NCBI GenBank assembly: GCA_021202155.1
Contig: JAJQDP010000001.1
Location: 1-64,000, forward strand
Source of the DNA: Oscillospiraceae bacterium
Lineage (GTDB): Bacteria; Bacillota; Clostridia; Oscillospirales; Ruminococcaceae
Length of the DNA stretch: 64,000 nucleotides
Direction: 5' to 3'
The stretch's first letter is position 1, and each line of letters starts with the position of its first letter. Positions 8,312 to 17,784 of this stretch are shown here, in pieces. The position numbers were made by a program, and so were the translations under genes. Below the pieces are notes generated by a model that was given only the letters and a program-made list of their open reading frames with translations, made no database searches and had not been told where the DNA came from.

Positions 8312-9160
8312 ATGGCACTAAGACTTGTAATCGACTCAGCATCAGACATAACCGTAGAAGAAGCAAAAGAGCACGGCTGGTATCTCATCCCGCTTACCGT
8401 CACAATCGGCGACCATGAGTACAGAGACGGAGTCGACATCACCCCCGACAGATTCTATGATATGCTCGTTGAGTCGGACGAACTTCCCCACACCTCCCAG
8501 CTCACACCGGCTGATTATGAAAAGGCTTTTGAAGAAGTTATCGCCGACGGCGACACGCCATTTGTCATCACACTTTCATCAAAGCTTTCAGGCACCTACC
8601 AGTCCGCTTGCATAGCGGCAGAAGCTTGCAACCCGAAGCCAATAGTAGTAGACAGCCTGAGCGCGGCATTAGGCGAAGCGGTATTTATAAGATACGCAGA
8701 TTCTCTTATCAGAGACGGTATGGATGCCCTTGATCTTGAGAAAACACTCAACGAGGTAAGGCACAAGATAAGAATCTTAGCACTCCTTGACACCCTTGAG
8801 TACCTGAGAAAGGGCGGAAGAATCTCCGCGGCAGTCGAGTTTGCGGGAAGCCTTCTTTCCATCAAACCCGTTATCGGCGTTGTTGAAGGCGAGGTTGTCA
8901 TGGTCGGAAAGGCAAGAGGCTCAAAGAAGGGCAACAACCTTCTAAATGAGCTCATCAATAAAGGCAATGGAATCGACTTTTCAAAGCCCTATTCTCTGGC
9001 GTACACCGGCAACACCAGAGGGTACTTAGACAAATACGTCGAGGATTCAAGAGCTCTCTGGGAATCTGAGACAAGTGAGCTTCCCGTCATGAGAATAGGT
9101 GCGACAATCGGCACACACATAGGACCAGGTGCAATAGGAGTAGTGTTCTTCGAGAAGTAG
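8312..9160 (+). CDS. DegV family fatty-acid-binding protein (FakB-like)
   Basis: DegV/FakB proteins bind a fatty acid and present it to the FakA kinase for phospholipid synthesis. The 282-aa protein begins LVIDSASDIT, has the ligand-contacting HTSQLTP segment, SSKLSGTYQSA, the conserved RKGGRIS motif and the C-terminal GTHIGPGAIG. No signal peptide or membrane segment is seen. It follows aroQ by 45 bp, so it may be co-transcribed with the aromatic operon. A paralogue lies at 9940-10800. The actual ligand is unknown. Confidence 0.88.
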   Translation: MALRLVIDSASDITVEEAKEHGWYLIPLTVTIGDHEYRDGVDITPDRFYDMLVESDELPHTSQLTPADYEKAFEEVIADGDTPFVITLSSKLSGTYQSACIAAEACNPKPIVVDSLSAALGEAVFIRYADSLIRDGMDALDLEKTLNEVRHKIRILALLDTLEYLRKGGRISAAVEFAGSLLSIKPVIGVVEGEVVMVGKARGSKKGNNLLNELINKGNGIDFSKPYSLAYTGNTRGYLDKYVEDSRALWESETSELPVMRIGATIGTHIGPGAIGVVFFEK

Positions 9161-9186
9161 GCTTTTCTTAGAGAAGTGAGGTACTG

Positions 9187-9789
9187 ATGAAAGAAATTGA
9201 GACCACTATAGCAAGCAACATAATAGAGCTTCGTACCCGAGCGGGCATGACACAGCTTGAGCTTGCCGAAAAGCTCAACTATTCTGACAAGTCCGTCTCC
9301 AAGTGGGAGCGGGCAGAGGCTTTGCCTGATGTCATAGTGCTCCGGAACATCGCCGACATCTTCGGAGTGACGGTCGACTATCTCGTGAGACCTCATGACC
9401 CCGAGGAGAGAATCAGCATTGTCGATTCCGTCAAGACAACTATTCCCTATCAGATCATAATGGGCATAACGGCGGTGGGAATCATGACAGTCGCAACGAT
9501 TCTCTTCGTCATCTTCTGGCTGAGGGGATTGATATACTGGCAGGTGTTTGTCTATGCTCTTCCGGTTCTTCTGACGGATTTGCTCGTCCTCAACTCAATC
9601 TGGCACGAGGGCAAATATAACTTTGCGATAGTCTCGCTTTTGGTACTAAGCATCGTTTGTACCCTCTATGTAATATTCCTGAGTCACAACTGGTGGCAAC
9701 TCTTCCTGATAGAGATACCCGCGGAGGCACTGGTAGTCCTGAGCTTCCGGCTCTATCATGTAAACCATAAAAAAGACGATAATAAGTAA
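9187..9789 (+). CDS. Membrane-anchored XRE-family transcriptional regulator
   Basis: The first about 70 residues form a Cro/CI-type helix-turn-helix (RTRAGMTQLELAEKLNYSDKSVSKWERAEALPD is the helix core, split here by its function in DNA recognition). Residues about 85-190 contain four hydrophobic segments predicted to span the membrane, followed by a basic C-terminus. This HTH-plus-four-TM layout is common in Clostridia, but its signals are generally unknown. It sits between two DegV genes, starts 26 bp after the first, and ends at a terminator. A link to membrane lipid status is a guess from context. Confidence 0.82.
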   Translation: MKEIETTIASNIIELRTRAGMTQLELAEKLNYSDKSVSKWERAEALPDVIVLRNIADIFGVTVDYLVRPHDPEERISIVDSVKTTIPYQIIMGITAVGIMTVATILFVIFWLRGLIYWQVFVYALPVLLTDLLVLNSIWHEGKYNFAIVSLLVLSIVCTLYVIFLSHNWWQLFLIEIPAEALVVLSFRLYHVNHKKDDNK

Positions 9790-9797
9790 AAATATCG

Positions 9798-9839
9798 GCA
9801 GTAGAATTCCAGAATATGGAGCTCTACTGCTTCTTTTTT
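9798..9839 (+). terminator. Terminator after the XRE membrane regulator
   Basis: GCAGTAGA (9798-9805) pairs with TCTACTGC (9823-9830) around a loop with further TCCA/TGGA pairing. TTCTTTTTT follows. It closes the long aro-degV-xre transcription unit. Confidence 0.85.
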
Positions 9840-9869
9840 AAGAGTAGAGTGAAAATTTGCAGGGGATGA

Positions 9870-9898
9870 TTGAAATCTTCAGCCCAAAGTGGTATCAT
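9870..9898 (+). promoter_or_regulatory. Promoter of the second degV gene
   Basis: TTGAAA (9870-9875), 17-bp spacer, TATCAT (9893-9898) with an extended TGG directly upstream of the -10. It lies 42 bp before the start codon. Confidence 0.7.
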
Positions 9899-9939
9899 AA
9901 TCAGCGGAAATTTTCTTTATAAGATAAGGAGACACACGG

Positions 9940-10800
9940 ATGATAAGACTTTTTACCGATACCTCTGCAAACCTGAGCCCGGCGGTTCTCAGGGAACATA
10001 ATATTGAGCTTGTCCACTTCCACTACAGTATAAATGACAAGGTAGTAGAATATAACACCCTTGAAGGCTTCGACGGCAAGTCGTTCTATAAGGCTATGCG
10101 CGAGGGCGCAGACATAAAGACCTCGATGGTCAACATCGTCGACTACATGAAGGCTTTCGAGCCAGCCCTTCGGAATGGCGACGACGTTCTCTATGTCGGA
10201 ATGGCGGGAGGAATCAGCGGAGCGATTAATTCCGCAAAAATCGCCGCAAGCGAGCTCCAGGAAACCTATCCCGACCGTGCAATAATAGTTTTCGACTCAT
10301 ATGCCGCTTCCTTGGGCGAGGGGATGCACGCTCTTGACGCCGCAGAGCTCATCGAGAGGGGCGACCGAATCGACGAGGTAGTAAGCGAGCTCTATAACAG
10401 ACGTGATCACCTCTGCCAGTACTTCACCGTCGACGATATGAAGTATCTAAAAAAGGGCGGAAGGGTTTCCGGAACAGTGGCTTTCGCCGGTTCGCTCTTA
10501 AATGTCAAGCCTATATTGATGGGCGAGAACACCGGTCACATTGTCTTTAACGGCGTTGCAAGAGGGGAGAAGAGAGCGATAGCCACCCTTGCCAACAAGT
10601 ACCAGAAGCTCTGCTCGGACAAGTCGCTCGACATAAGCATCGCCCACGCCGACAACGAGGCGGGAGCTAAGTCGCTTCTTGAACAGCTCAGAGCCATCGG
10701 CTTCACCGGCAACTGCATGATAGAGCAGTACGAGCCGGTCACCGGCGGTCATGCCGGACCGGGAACGATAGCACTGTTCTTCAGAGGGATTCATAAGTAA
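9940..10800 (+). CDS. DegV family fatty-acid-binding protein (second copy)
   Basis: This 286-aa DegV/FakB-type protein begins LFTDTSANLS, with IKTSMVN in the ligand region, the MAGGISGAIN loop, the LKKGGRVSGT motif and the C-terminal GGHAGPGTIA. It is clearly paralogous to, but well diverged from, the protein at 8312-9160, suggesting a different fatty acid preference. Multiple FakB paralogues serving one FakA kinase is the known arrangement in Firmicutes. It has its own promoter and terminator, so it is a single-gene unit. No FakA kinase lies in the window. Confidence 0.88.
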   Translation: MIRLFTDTSANLSPAVLREHNIELVHFHYSINDKVVEYNTLEGFDGKSFYKAMREGADIKTSMVNIVDYMKAFEPALRNGDDVLYVGMAGGISGAINSAKIAASELQETYPDRAIIVFDSYAASLGEGMHALDAAELIERGDRIDEVVSELYNRRDHLCQYFTVDDMKYLKKGGRVSGTVAFAGSLLNVKPILMGENTGHIVFNGVARGEKRAIATLANKYQKLCSDKSLDISIAHADNEAGAKSLLEQLRAIGFTGNCMIEQYEPVTGGHAGPGTIALFFRGIHK

Positions 10801-10824
10801 ATATCGCTTCTATTGCTTCAAAAG

Positions 10825-10847
10825 TCCGCCTTCGTGGCGGATTTTTT
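10825..10847 (+). terminator. Terminator after the second degV gene
   Basis: TCCGCC (10825-10830), TTCGT loop, GGCGGA (10836-10841), then six T residues. Confidence 0.9.
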
Positions 10848-10863
10848 CGCTTTCAGACGATAT

Positions 10864-10919
10864 TTAACATAGATTTAACATAACAACGCTTTCAGACTTA
10901 ACATTGGGTGCGCTATATT
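10864..10919 (+). promoter_or_regulatory. pst promoter with Pho-box-like TTAACA repeats
   Basis: Three TTAACA hexamers occur at 10864-10869, 10875-10880 and 10898-10903. The first two are 11 bp apart and the third is 23 bp further, about two helical turns. TTCAGA (10891-10896), a 17-bp spacer and TATATT (10914-10919) form the core promoter. The Gram-positive PhoP box is built of TTAACA-like repeats with about 5-bp gaps, so activation by the PhoPR pair encoded downstream at 15247-17591 is a reasonable inference. Confidence 0.75.
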
Positions 10920-10984
10920 AGAGCCATGGACGGCAAAAGAAAGACCGTTCTCTACATGTAAAATCTGAAAGGATGTTATTTGAA

Positions 10985-11794
10985 ATGAAAAAAGCAAAGA
11001 TTCTTGCGCTTATTATGTGCTTGGTTTTAGCACTCGGATGCTTCACCGCTTGTGGTGACACAGAGGCTAAGTCAGTCTCTACTGACGGCTCCACCTCAAT
11101 GGAGAAGGTCATGGGTTACTTCATGGAAGCATTCATGGAGGAGAACCCCGACATCACCGTTACCTACAATCCTACCGGTTCCGGCTCTGGTATCCAGGCG
11201 GTAATCGACGGCACCTGCGACATCGGTCTTGCAAGTCGCAACCTCAAGGACTCAGAACTTGAGACCTGCGAGCAGACAGTAGTTGCAATCGACGGTATCG
11301 CAGTAATCGTCAACACCTCAAACACCGTATCTGACCTCACAATCGAGCAGATCGCTTCCATCTTCACCGGCGAGATAACCAACTGGAGCGAGGTTGGCGG
11401 CGAAGACCTTCCTATCGTCTGCATCGGACGCGAAGCATCTTCCGGAACACGTGACGGCTTCGAGTCCATCACCGGAACTGCTGACGCTTGCGTATATTCT
11501 CAGGAGCTCACCTCCACCGGTGACGTTGTAAGCGCAGTCTCCTCTAACCCGAATGCTATAGGCTATGTCTCACTCGCATCTGTCAACGACACAGTCAGTG
11601 CCATCTCTGTTGAGGGAGTATACCCCACCAGCGAGACCGTTCTTGACGGCACATACCAGATCCAGAGAAACTTCGTCTTCGTAACAAAGAAGGACGCTAC
11701 TCTCTCCGACGCCGCTCAGGCATTCTATGACTACTGCACCAGTTCTGCTGTAAATGAGTACATAGAAGCCGCAGGTTGCGTCCCCGTAAATTGA
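10985..11794 (+). CDS. pstS: Phosphate ABC transporter substrate-binding lipoprotein
   Basis: Captures phosphate outside the cell for the PstCAB transporter. The 269-aa protein has a lipoprotein signal (basic MKKAK, a hydrophobic stretch, lipobox TAC with the modified Cys at about 21). The phosphate-binding motifs STDGSTSMEKVM, GSGSGIQAVIDG, SRNL and GREASSGTRDGFE follow. An in-frame ATG at 10973 sits right on the AAAGG site, so the ATG at 10985 with 12-nt spacing is preferred. It is the first gene of the pst operon and sits directly behind the TTAACA repeats. Confidence 0.94.
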   Translation: MKKAKILALIMCLVLALGCFTACGDTEAKSVSTDGSTSMEKVMGYFMEAFMEENPDITVTYNPTGSGSGIQAVIDGTCDIGLASRNLKDSELETCEQTVVAIDGIAVIVNTSNTVSDLTIEQIASIFTGEITNWSEVGGEDLPIVCIGREASSGTRDGFESITGTADACVYSQELTSTGDVVSAVSSNPNAIGYVSLASVNDTVSAISVEGVYPTSETVLDGTYQIQRNFVFVTKKDATLSDAAQAFYDYCTSSAVNEYIEAAGCVPVN

Positions 11795-11826
11795 TAGTTT
11801 CAAAACCCGATATATGCTAAAATCTT

Positions 11827-11858
11827 CGAGAGGTAGTCATTGCCTCGGCTGCCTCTCG
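11827..11858 (+). other. Intercistronic stem-loop between pstS and pstC
   Basis: CGAGAGGTAG (11827-11836) pairs with CTGCCTCTCG (11849-11858), 10 bp with one G-U. There is no T-tract, so it is not an intrinsic terminator. Such hairpins downstream of binding-protein genes often protect the upstream message and give excess PstS over PstCAB; that role is inferred. Confidence 0.7.
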
Positions 11859-11899
11859 GGGAGAGCGGCATAAAACAAGCTACAAAAGGATGCTTAAGA

Positions 11900-12778
11900 A
11901 TGGATAAAGTAAAAAAGACAGGACATGTTCTCGATACAGCGATGAATGCGATATTCACAATCTGTGGCTTTTTAGCTGTCGCCCTTGTAATAGTAATAAC
12001 AGTCTACCTTGTAGTATCAGGCATCCCGGCAATCAAGGAAATAGGGCTTTTCAACTTCCTCTTCGGCACAGTCTGGAAGTCGACCGGCGACAACCCGTCC
12101 TATGGAATTCTCCCGTTTATCCTGACGAGTATCATAGGCACATTCGGAGCGATGCTCATCGGATTTCCCCTTGGTCTTCTCTGCGCCGTATGCATAGCAA
12201 AGATGTCCGGCAAGAGATTCTCGGGAATCATGCGTTCAATTGTTGACCTGATGAGCGGAATCCCGTCGGTTGTATTCGGACTCGTCGGAATGATTTATGT
12301 AGTCCCGGCAGTAAGAGAGATGTTTAACCTCCCCGATGGAGCGAATTTATTCTCTGCAATAGTAGTACTTATAATCATGATTCTCCCGTCCGTCATCTCG
12401 ATGTCAGAAACGGCGATAAGAGCAGTACCTAAGGAGTACGAGGAAGCGTCTCTGGCACTTGGTGCAAACAAGACCGAGACCATCTTCAATGTCACGATTC
12501 CCGCGGCAAAGAGCGGAATTCTTGCTTCACTTGTCTTAGGAACAGGACGTGCCATAGGCGAAGCAACCGCAGTCATGATGGTAGCCGGAAACGTCGCGAA
12601 TATGCCCGGGCTCTTCAAGAGCGTAAGATTCTTAACAACGGCAATCGTAAGTGAAATGGCATACTCCTCAGGGCTTCAGAGGCAGGCACTGTTCAGCATC
12701 GCGCTGGTGCTATTCGTATTCATCATGATAGTAAACCTTATTCTGAATCTTGTGGTAAAGCGCAAGAAGGACAAATAG
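11900..12778 (+). CDS. pstC: Phosphate ABC transporter permease PstC
   Basis: An inner permease subunit of the high-affinity phosphate importer. The 292-aa protein has about six membrane segments and the ABC permease EAA-loop (EEASLALGANKTETIFNVTIPAA) near residues 185-205. The open frame extends upstream to 11840, but the ATG at 11900 has AAAAGGA nine bases before it, and the extra 20 residues are not family-like. It is followed by pstA after 3 bp. Confidence 0.93.
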   Translation: MDKVKKTGHVLDTAMNAIFTICGFLAVALVIVITVYLVVSGIPAIKEIGLFNFLFGTVWKSTGDNPSYGILPFILTSIIGTFGAMLIGFPLGLLCAVCIAKMSGKRFSGIMRSIVDLMSGIPSVVFGLVGMIYVVPAVREMFNLPDGANLFSAIVVLIIMILPSVISMSETAIRAVPKEYEEASLALGANKTETIFNVTIPAAKSGILASLVLGTGRAIGEATAVMMVAGNVANMPGLFKSVRFLTTAIVSEMAYSSGLQRQALFSIALVLFVFIMIVNLILNLVVKRKKDK

Positions 12779-12781
12779 CTT

Positions 12782-13669
12782 ATGAATGATATGAAAAAGA
12801 ATCCGGGAATTTCAACCTCCCGAAAAGTAAAAACAGCACTTCTCAAGACTCTTGTATATCTTTCGGCAGTAATAATCATAGCCGCAGTGCTGTTTGTGGT
12901 AGTGGTAATAGTAATAAGAGGACTTCCGAATATCTCATGGGAATTTCTCTCGAACGGCGTCAGCTACTTAAAGGGCATAACGGGAATTCTCCCGAATATC
13001 CTGAACACAGTCTATGTTGTAATCATGACGCTCGTCATCGTTCTCCCCGTCGGAACGGGAGCGGCGATATACTTGAATGAATACGCAAAAAACAAGAAAG
13101 CAGTAGCGGTAATAGAATTCGCAACCGAAACTCTTGCCGGAATCCCGTCGATAATCTATGGCTTGGTCGGTATGCTGATATTCGTTCAGACCTTCAAGCT
13201 GAAAACGAGCCTTCTTGCGGGTTCACTTACACTCGTAATCATGACGCTTCCGACAATCGTCCGTACTGTCCAGGAAAGCCTCAAGACTGTTCCCAACAGC
13301 TACCGTGAAGGTTCCCTCGCACTTGGCTCGGGAAAGTGGCACATGGTCAGAACTGTAGTCCTTCCCTCGGCTATAGACGGTATCGTAACCGGCTGTATTC
13401 TCTCAATAGGAAGAATCGTCGGCGAGAGCGCGGCACTTCTCTTCACGGCAGGTATGGCGGACGTCATCTACACTCCGCTCGAAGCGATAACCCCGAACCA
13501 CTCCGGTTCAACTCTTGCAGTTGCACTTTATGTTTACGCCAAGGAGCGCGCAGATTCGGGAACAGCATTCGCAATTGCATTCATACTGCTTATTCTGACA
13601 CTGATTATAAATACAGCCGCAAAATTTGCCGGCAAGAAGCTCAAGAGGAGGACGGAGAATGAAGGCTGA
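12782..13669 (+). CDS. pstA: Phosphate ABC transporter permease PstA
   Basis: The second permease subunit of the phosphate importer, pairing with PstC. The 295-aa protein has an N-terminal cytosolic tail, about six membrane segments and the EAA-type loop [23 protein letters not shown] around 178-200. [12 protein letters not shown]-like residues follow, typical of PstA. It starts 3 bp after pstC. An alternative ATG lies 9 bp further in. Its 3' end overlaps pstB by 11 bp. Confidence 0.93.
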   Translation: MNDMKKNPGISTSRKVKTALLKTLVYLSAVIIIAAVLFVVVVIVIRGLPNISWEFLSNGVSYLKGITGILPNILNTVYVVIMTLVIVLPVGTGAAIYLNEYAKNKKAVAVIEFATETLAGIPSIIYGLVGMLIFVQTFKLKTSLLAGSLTLVIMTLPTIVRTVQESLKTVPNSYREGSLALGSGKWHMVRTVVLPSAIDGIVTGCILSIGRIVGESAALLFTAGMADVIYTPLEAITPNHSGSTLAVALYVYAKERADSGTAFAIAFILLILTLIINTAAKFAGKKLKRRTENEG

Positions 13670-14495
13670 GTTGGAAATCGCAAAAGTTGAAAACGACGAC
13701 AAAGAAATAAGAACGGTACAAAATACAGAAATTCTCACCGAGGGCGAAACCCTCATAGATGTCGAGCATATGAACCTTTGGTATGGCGAGAACCACGCCA
13801 TCAAGGACGTAAGCATCGCAATCCCGCAGAATCGTATAACCGCGCTGATAGGTCCTTCCGGTTGCGGAAAGTCGACCTTCTTAAAGTCATTGAACCGCAT
13901 GAACGACCTCGTTGAGGGCGTAAAGATAGAGGGCAAGCTCACACTTGCCGGAATCGATATTTATAAGGACATAGACGTGTCCGTTTTGAGAAGACGAGTC
14001 GGAATGGTCTTCCAGAAGCCGAACCCCTTCCCGATGAGCATCTACGACAACGTCGCATATGGTCTGAGAGTCCAGGGCGTCCGCTCCCGTGTCCAGCTTG
14101 ACGAAGCGGTCGAGCGTTCTCTGCGGCAGGCGGCAATCTGGGACGAGTGCAAGGACAGGCTCAAGAAGAGTGCCTTGGGGCTCTCCGGCGGACAACAGCA
14201 AAGACTTTGCATCGCAAGAACAATAGCAGTCGAGCCGGAGGTAGTCCTCATGGACGAGCCGACATCAGCATTAGATCCTATCTCCACATCGAAGATAGAG
14301 GAGCTTGCATTGGAGCTCAGAAAGCACTACACAATAGTAATTGTCACACATAACATGCAACAGGCGGCAAGAATCGCCGACAAGACGGCATTCTTCCTCT
14401 TGGGTGAGCTTATCGAGTATGGAGACACAAACATGATGTTCACGTCTCCTTCCGACGACCGCACAGAAGCATATATAACGGGGAGGTTCGGATGA
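13659..14495 (+). CDS. pstB: Phosphate ABC transporter ATP-binding protein PstB
   Basis: The ATPase that powers phosphate import. The 278-aa protein has Walker [10 protein letters not shown] (65-73), a Q-loop at [10 protein letters not shown], the signature LSGGQQQR and Walker [14 protein letters not shown]. About 30 residues precede the first ABC strand, a slightly long and acidic N-terminal extension. The ATG at 13659 follows GAGGAGG inside the 3' end of pstA, so translational coupling is expected. An in-frame upstream ATG at 13626 has no such site. It overlaps phoU by 4 bp. Confidence 0.95.
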   Translation: MKAELEIAKVENDDKEIRTVQNTEILTEGETLIDVEHMNLWYGENHAIKDVSIAIPQNRITALIGPSGCGKSTFLKSLNRMNDLVEGVKIEGKLTLAGIDIYKDIDVSVLRRRVGMVFQKPNPFPMSIYDNVAYGLRVQGVRSRVQLDEAVERSLRQAAIWDECKDRLKKSALGLSGGQQQRLCIARTIAVEPEVVLMDEPTSALDPISTSKIEELALELRKHYTIVIVTHNMQQAARIADKTAFFLLGELIEYGDTNMMFTSPSDDRTEAYITGRFG

Positions 14496-15148
14496 TGAGA
14501 GAAAATCTTTCAAGACAGCTTGAACTGCTTAATAACGAGCTTATAGAGATGGGCGCACTCTGTGAGGATGCCATCGCATCCGCGGTAAAGTATCTTTCCA
14601 CGGCTGACAGCAAGCTTTTGGAGAACGCCGCAGAGACAGAACGCCAGATTGACCGCCAGGAGCGCGAGATTGAAGACCTCTGCATGAAGCTCATAATCCG
14701 TGAGCAACCGGTTGCAACCGACCTCCGAGTGATCTCCTCAGCTCTCAGGATGACCTCCGACATGGAGCGAATCGGCGACCAGGCATTCGACATTTCCGAT
14801 GTCGCAAAGAATATAGCTCCTCTTAAAGTAGGCGGAGAAATTCAGATTTACGACATGGCGGAAGCAACAGTCAGGATGGTCACCGAAAGCGTCAACTCGT
14901 TCGTAACAAAGGACGTAGCCGCCGCAAAGGCAGTAATTGCCATGGATGATGTCGTCGACGGACTATTTGACGCTGTCAAGAACGAACTTATCGCGGCTAT
15001 CGAGAATAAGAGCGGCAAGGGCGAGCTCTATATCGACATTCTGATGATAGCGAAGTATTTCGAGAGAATCGGCGACCATGCCGTAAATATCGCCGAGTGG
15101 GTAATCTATTCGGTTTCCGGCGAACACAAGCAAAGACCTCAGTCATGA
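14492..15148 (+). CDS. phoU: Phosphate signalling regulator PhoU
   Basis: PhoU couples the Pst transporter to the PhoR sensor and keeps the Pho response off in high phosphate. The 218-aa protein is made of two three-helix repeats, each with the metal-cluster motif: [14 protein letters not shown] near 90 and [13 protein letters not shown] near 192. Length and repeat spacing are typical. It overlaps pstB by 4 bp and is followed by phoPR after 98 bp. Confidence 0.95.
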   Translation: MMRENLSRQLELLNNELIEMGALCEDAIASAVKYLSTADSKLLENAAETERQIDRQEREIEDLCMKLIIREQPVATDLRVISSALRMTSDMERIGDQAFDISDVAKNIAPLKVGGEIQIYDMAEATVRMVTESVNSFVTKDVAAAKAVIAMDDVVDGLFDAVKNELIAAIENKSGKGELYIDILMIAKYFERIGDHAVNIAEWVIYSVSGEHKQRPQS

Positions 15149-15184
15149 AATTGCGAAGCAATTTCAGCAGATGCGAAGCATCTG
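15147..15184 (+). repeat. Two tandem GAA-loop hairpins after phoU
   Basis: GAAATTGC-GAA-GCAATTTC (15147-15165) and CAGATGC-GAA-GCATCTG (15168-15184) lie back to back. Both have perfect arms and a GAA triloop. No T-tract follows. They belong to a class of triloop palindromes seen in several spacers here (24766, 24859-24952, 39215-39290). Confidence 0.8.
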
Positions 15185-15186
15185 TG

Positions 15187-15215
15187 TTGCAAGGCGGCTT
15201 GAATTGTGGTATAAT
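15187..15215 (+). promoter_or_regulatory. phoPR promoter
   Basis: TTGCAA (15187-15192), 17-bp spacer, consensus TATAAT (15210-15215) with an extended TGG. No TTAACA repeat is seen here, so phoPR may have constitutive expression plus read-through from the pst operon. Confidence 0.8.
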
Positions 15216-15246
15216 AGCCTTGTAAACTGTTTAAGGAGTGATGGTC

Positions 15247-15912
15247 TTGGCAAGAATTTACCTCGTAGAGGATGACGACAACATAAGAAAGCTCATCTGC
15301 TACGCGCTTTCAAAAGAGGGTCACGATATAATCGGATTCCCGACGCCTTCTGAATTCTGGGAGGAATATAGGGCTCAGAAGCCGGAGCTTCTTCTCCTTG
15401 ATATAATGCTCCCCGAGGAGGACGGACTTTCGATTCTTGGGAAGGTAAGAGCCGAATCGGACATTCCTGTTATCATGCTGACAGCCAAGGGCTCGGAGTT
15501 TGACAAGGTCACAGGTCTCGATTTGGGAGCCGACGACTACATCACAAAGCCTTTCGGAATGACCGAGCTTTCTTCAAGAGTCCGGGCAGTTCTCCGAAGG
15601 AGCGGCAAGGCTATAGACAAGACCACCGAATATCACGTCGGAAACATCTATCTTGATTCAGAAAAGCACACCGTCAGAGTGGGTGAAGAGCCGGTTTCGC
15701 TCTCGTTCAAGGAATACAGCATACTTCTTATGCTACTCCAGGCTAATGGTAAGGTTGTCGGCAGGGAGGAGCTTTTATCTCACATCTGGGGCGAATACTA
15801 CGGCGAGTCAAGAACATTGGACGTCCACATAAGGACGCTAAGGCAGAAATTGGGCGAATCGGGTAGCCTGATTCAGACAGTAAAAAAAGTTGGTTATAGG
15901 ATAGGAGAGTAG
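15247..15912 (+). CDS. phoP: PhoP/PhoB-type response regulator
   Basis: An OmpR-family DNA-binding response regulator, about 221 aa. The receiver domain opens with the acidic pair of IYLVEDDDN, has the phosphorylation Asp in LLLLDIMLPEEDG and the switch Lys in KPFGM. A C-terminal winged helix ends LIQTVKKVGYRIGE. Start choice: AAGGAG at 15233-15238 is 8 nt from a TTG at 15247 but only 2 nt from the ATG at 15241, and the TTG start gives MARIYLVEDD, matching homologues. Position beside phoU and phoR indicates control of phosphate starvation genes. Confidence 0.88.
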   Translation: MARIYLVEDDDNIRKLICYALSKEGHDIIGFPTPSEFWEEYRAQKPELLLLDIMLPEEDGLSILGKVRAESDIPVIMLTAKGSEFDKVTGLDLGADDYITKPFGMTELSSRVRAVLRRSGKAIDKTTEYHVGNIYLDSEKHTVRVGEEPVSLSFKEYSILLMLLQANGKVVGREELLSHIWGEYYGESRTLDVHIRTLRQKLGESGSLIQTVKKVGYRIGE

Positions 15913-15914
15913 AA

Positions 15915-17591
15915 ATGAGCACTCTCAGTAAAAAAATATTTCATTCGGAAATAATAGTAGCACTCCTGGTTTTAGTAGCCTGCATCGCGCTCATAATGGG
16001 TGTTCTGTTCGACTATTTTGAAACGAGCCTTGAATCTGAGCTCCAGGAAAAGGCTGAGTATATCGCTTATGTCGTCAACAGAGAGGGAGTAGAGCTCATA
16101 GAGGATTATGGCGACGAGGAGAGTAGAATCAGCATCATCGCCGCTGACGGCACAGTAATTTATGACACCGCCGCCGATGCGGAGTCTTTGGAGAACCACT
16201 CCGACCGCGAAGAGGTAATCGAGGCGATTGCAAACGGCACAGGCTCAAGCACCCGTTATTCGGAAACCCTGACCGAGAAGACGGTCTACTACGCGATTCT
16301 TCTGGATGACGGAAGCATCCTTCGAGTCGCGGCGACGCAGTATACAGTGGTAACAGTTCTTCTGGGACTCGTGAGACCGATTTTGGTAGTACTTGCAATA
16401 GCACTCATATTGTCGCTTCTTCTGTCTTTGAGAGCTTCAAAGTTGATAGTCGATCCGATCAATAACCTCAATCTTGATGCACCTGAAAAGAACGAGACTT
16501 ATGAAGAACTTACACCGCTTCTCAACAAGCTCTCAGCGCAGAGGCGGACGATAGCGGAACAAATAAAAAGCGCGGAAAAACAGCAGTCGGAATTCCGGCT
16601 TATCACAGAAAACATGAGCGAGGGCTTCCTCGTCATCGACAAAGACCTCTGCATCCTGACATACAACAGCGCGGCTCTGAGCCTTCTTGGACTCAGCACG
16701 CCCGTCAGCGGAAGTGTCCTCAGATATAACCGCACAAAGGGGTTGAGAACCGCCATCGAGTCCGCACTTTCTGGTGAAAAGGCGGAGAGCTCGATGGAGG
16801 TATCGGGTCGTTGCTACAGCCTCATCGCAAGCCCGGTGTACGAGGAAAACGCCGTAATAGGCGCGGTAATCATCATCCTTGATGTCACTGAGAGCCAGGA
16901 GCGCGAACAACTCAGACGCGAATTCACTTCAAATGTCTCCCACGAGCTGAAAACGCCTCTCACGTCAATCTCGGGATTTGCGGAAATGCTGATGGCGGGG
17001 GATGTCCCGGCTGAATTGTCGAAAGATTTCTCAAAATCCATCTATGATGAAGCACAGCGACTGATAGCCCTGATTGGCGACATAATCAAGCTCAGTGAGC
17101 TTGACGAGGGCAACGTCGGAGGACTTGACCGCGAGGATGTCGACCTTCTGACCCTTTCCGAAAGCGTCCGCGAGAGACTTTCCTCCGAAGCCGAAAAGAA
17201 GGGTGTCACCCTCACGGTCGAAGGTGAAAGCGCACATGTCAACGGAATCCTCAGAATCTTGGACGAGATGATTTATAACCTCGCCGATAACGCTATCAAG
17301 TATAACCACCAGGGCGGCAAGGCGACCATAAGTGTCACAGATGCCGAGGATAGCGTAATCCTCAGGGTCTCCGACACCGGCTGTGGAATCCCGAGCTCCG
17401 AGACAGACAGAGTTTTCGAGAGATTCTATCGCGTCGACAAGAGCCGTTCAAGCGAAGTCCCCGGTACCGGCTTGGGTCTTTCGATAGTCAAGCACGGAGC
17501 GATATATCACGACGCCAAAATAACCCTCGACAGTAAAGAAAACATCGGCACGACGGTAACCGTCGAGTTCCCGAAAGCAAGCGAGAGCTAA
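15915..17591 (+). CDS. phoR: PhoR-type sensor histidine kinase
   Basis: A membrane sensor kinase, 558 aa, that would phosphorylate the adjacent regulator. Layout: TM1 at about 12-34, an extracellular sensor of about 110 residues, TM2 at about 148-172, a HAMP-like linker, and a PAS-like domain from about 225. The HisKA box FTSNVSHELKTPL and the HATPase motifs NLADNAIKYN, DTGCGIP and GTGLGLSIV follow. It starts 2 bp after phoP behind AGGAGAG. Family knowledge suggests it senses Pst/PhoU state rather than phosphate directly. Confidence 0.9.
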   Translation: MSTLSKKIFHSEIIVALLVLVACIALIMGVLFDYFETSLESELQEKAEYIAYVVNREGVELIEDYGDEESRISIIAADGTVIYDTAADAESLENHSDREEVIEAIANGTGSSTRYSETLTEKTVYYAILLDDGSILRVAATQYTVVTVLLGLVRPILVVLAIALILSLLLSLRASKLIVDPINNLNLDAPEKNETYEELTPLLNKLSAQRRTIAEQIKSAEKQQSEFRLITENMSEGFLVIDKDLCILTYNSAALSLLGLSTPVSGSVLRYNRTKGLRTAIESALSGEKAESSMEVSGRCYSLIASPVYEENAVIGAVIIILDVTESQEREQLRREFTSNVSHELKTPLTSISGFAEMLMAGDVPAELSKDFSKSIYDEAQRLIALIGDIIKLSELDEGNVGGLDREDVDLLTLSESVRERLSSEAEKKGVTLTVEGESAHVNGILRILDEMIYNLADNAIKYNHQGGKATISVTDAEDSVILRVSDTGCGIPSSETDRVFERFYRVDKSRSSEVPGTGLGLSIVKHGAIYHDAKITLDSKENIGTTVTVEFPKASES

Positions 17592-17617
17592 AATGCCTTT
17601 TCATAAGTAGTGTGAGA

Positions 17618-17654
17618 AACGCCCCTGATAGAGATAATCTCCGTCAGGGGCGTT
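17618..17654 (+). other. Strong hairpin after phoR
   Basis: AACGCCCCTGA (17618-17628) pairs perfectly with TCAGGGGCGTT (17644-17654), with a nested GAGAT-A-ATCTC stem in the loop. There is no long T-tract, so it is at best a weak intrinsic terminator; it may be a 3'-end processing structure. Confidence 0.7.
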
Positions 17655-17784
17655 GACCTTTCCGGACTGGCTTAACGCGCAATATTCCAAATAATCTACA
17701 AGATTGTACTTATCTGATTGCAGGATCTGTCTTTATAACACGCTATAAATATGAGGACTAACCCAAAAAATTTCGCAAAACCAC

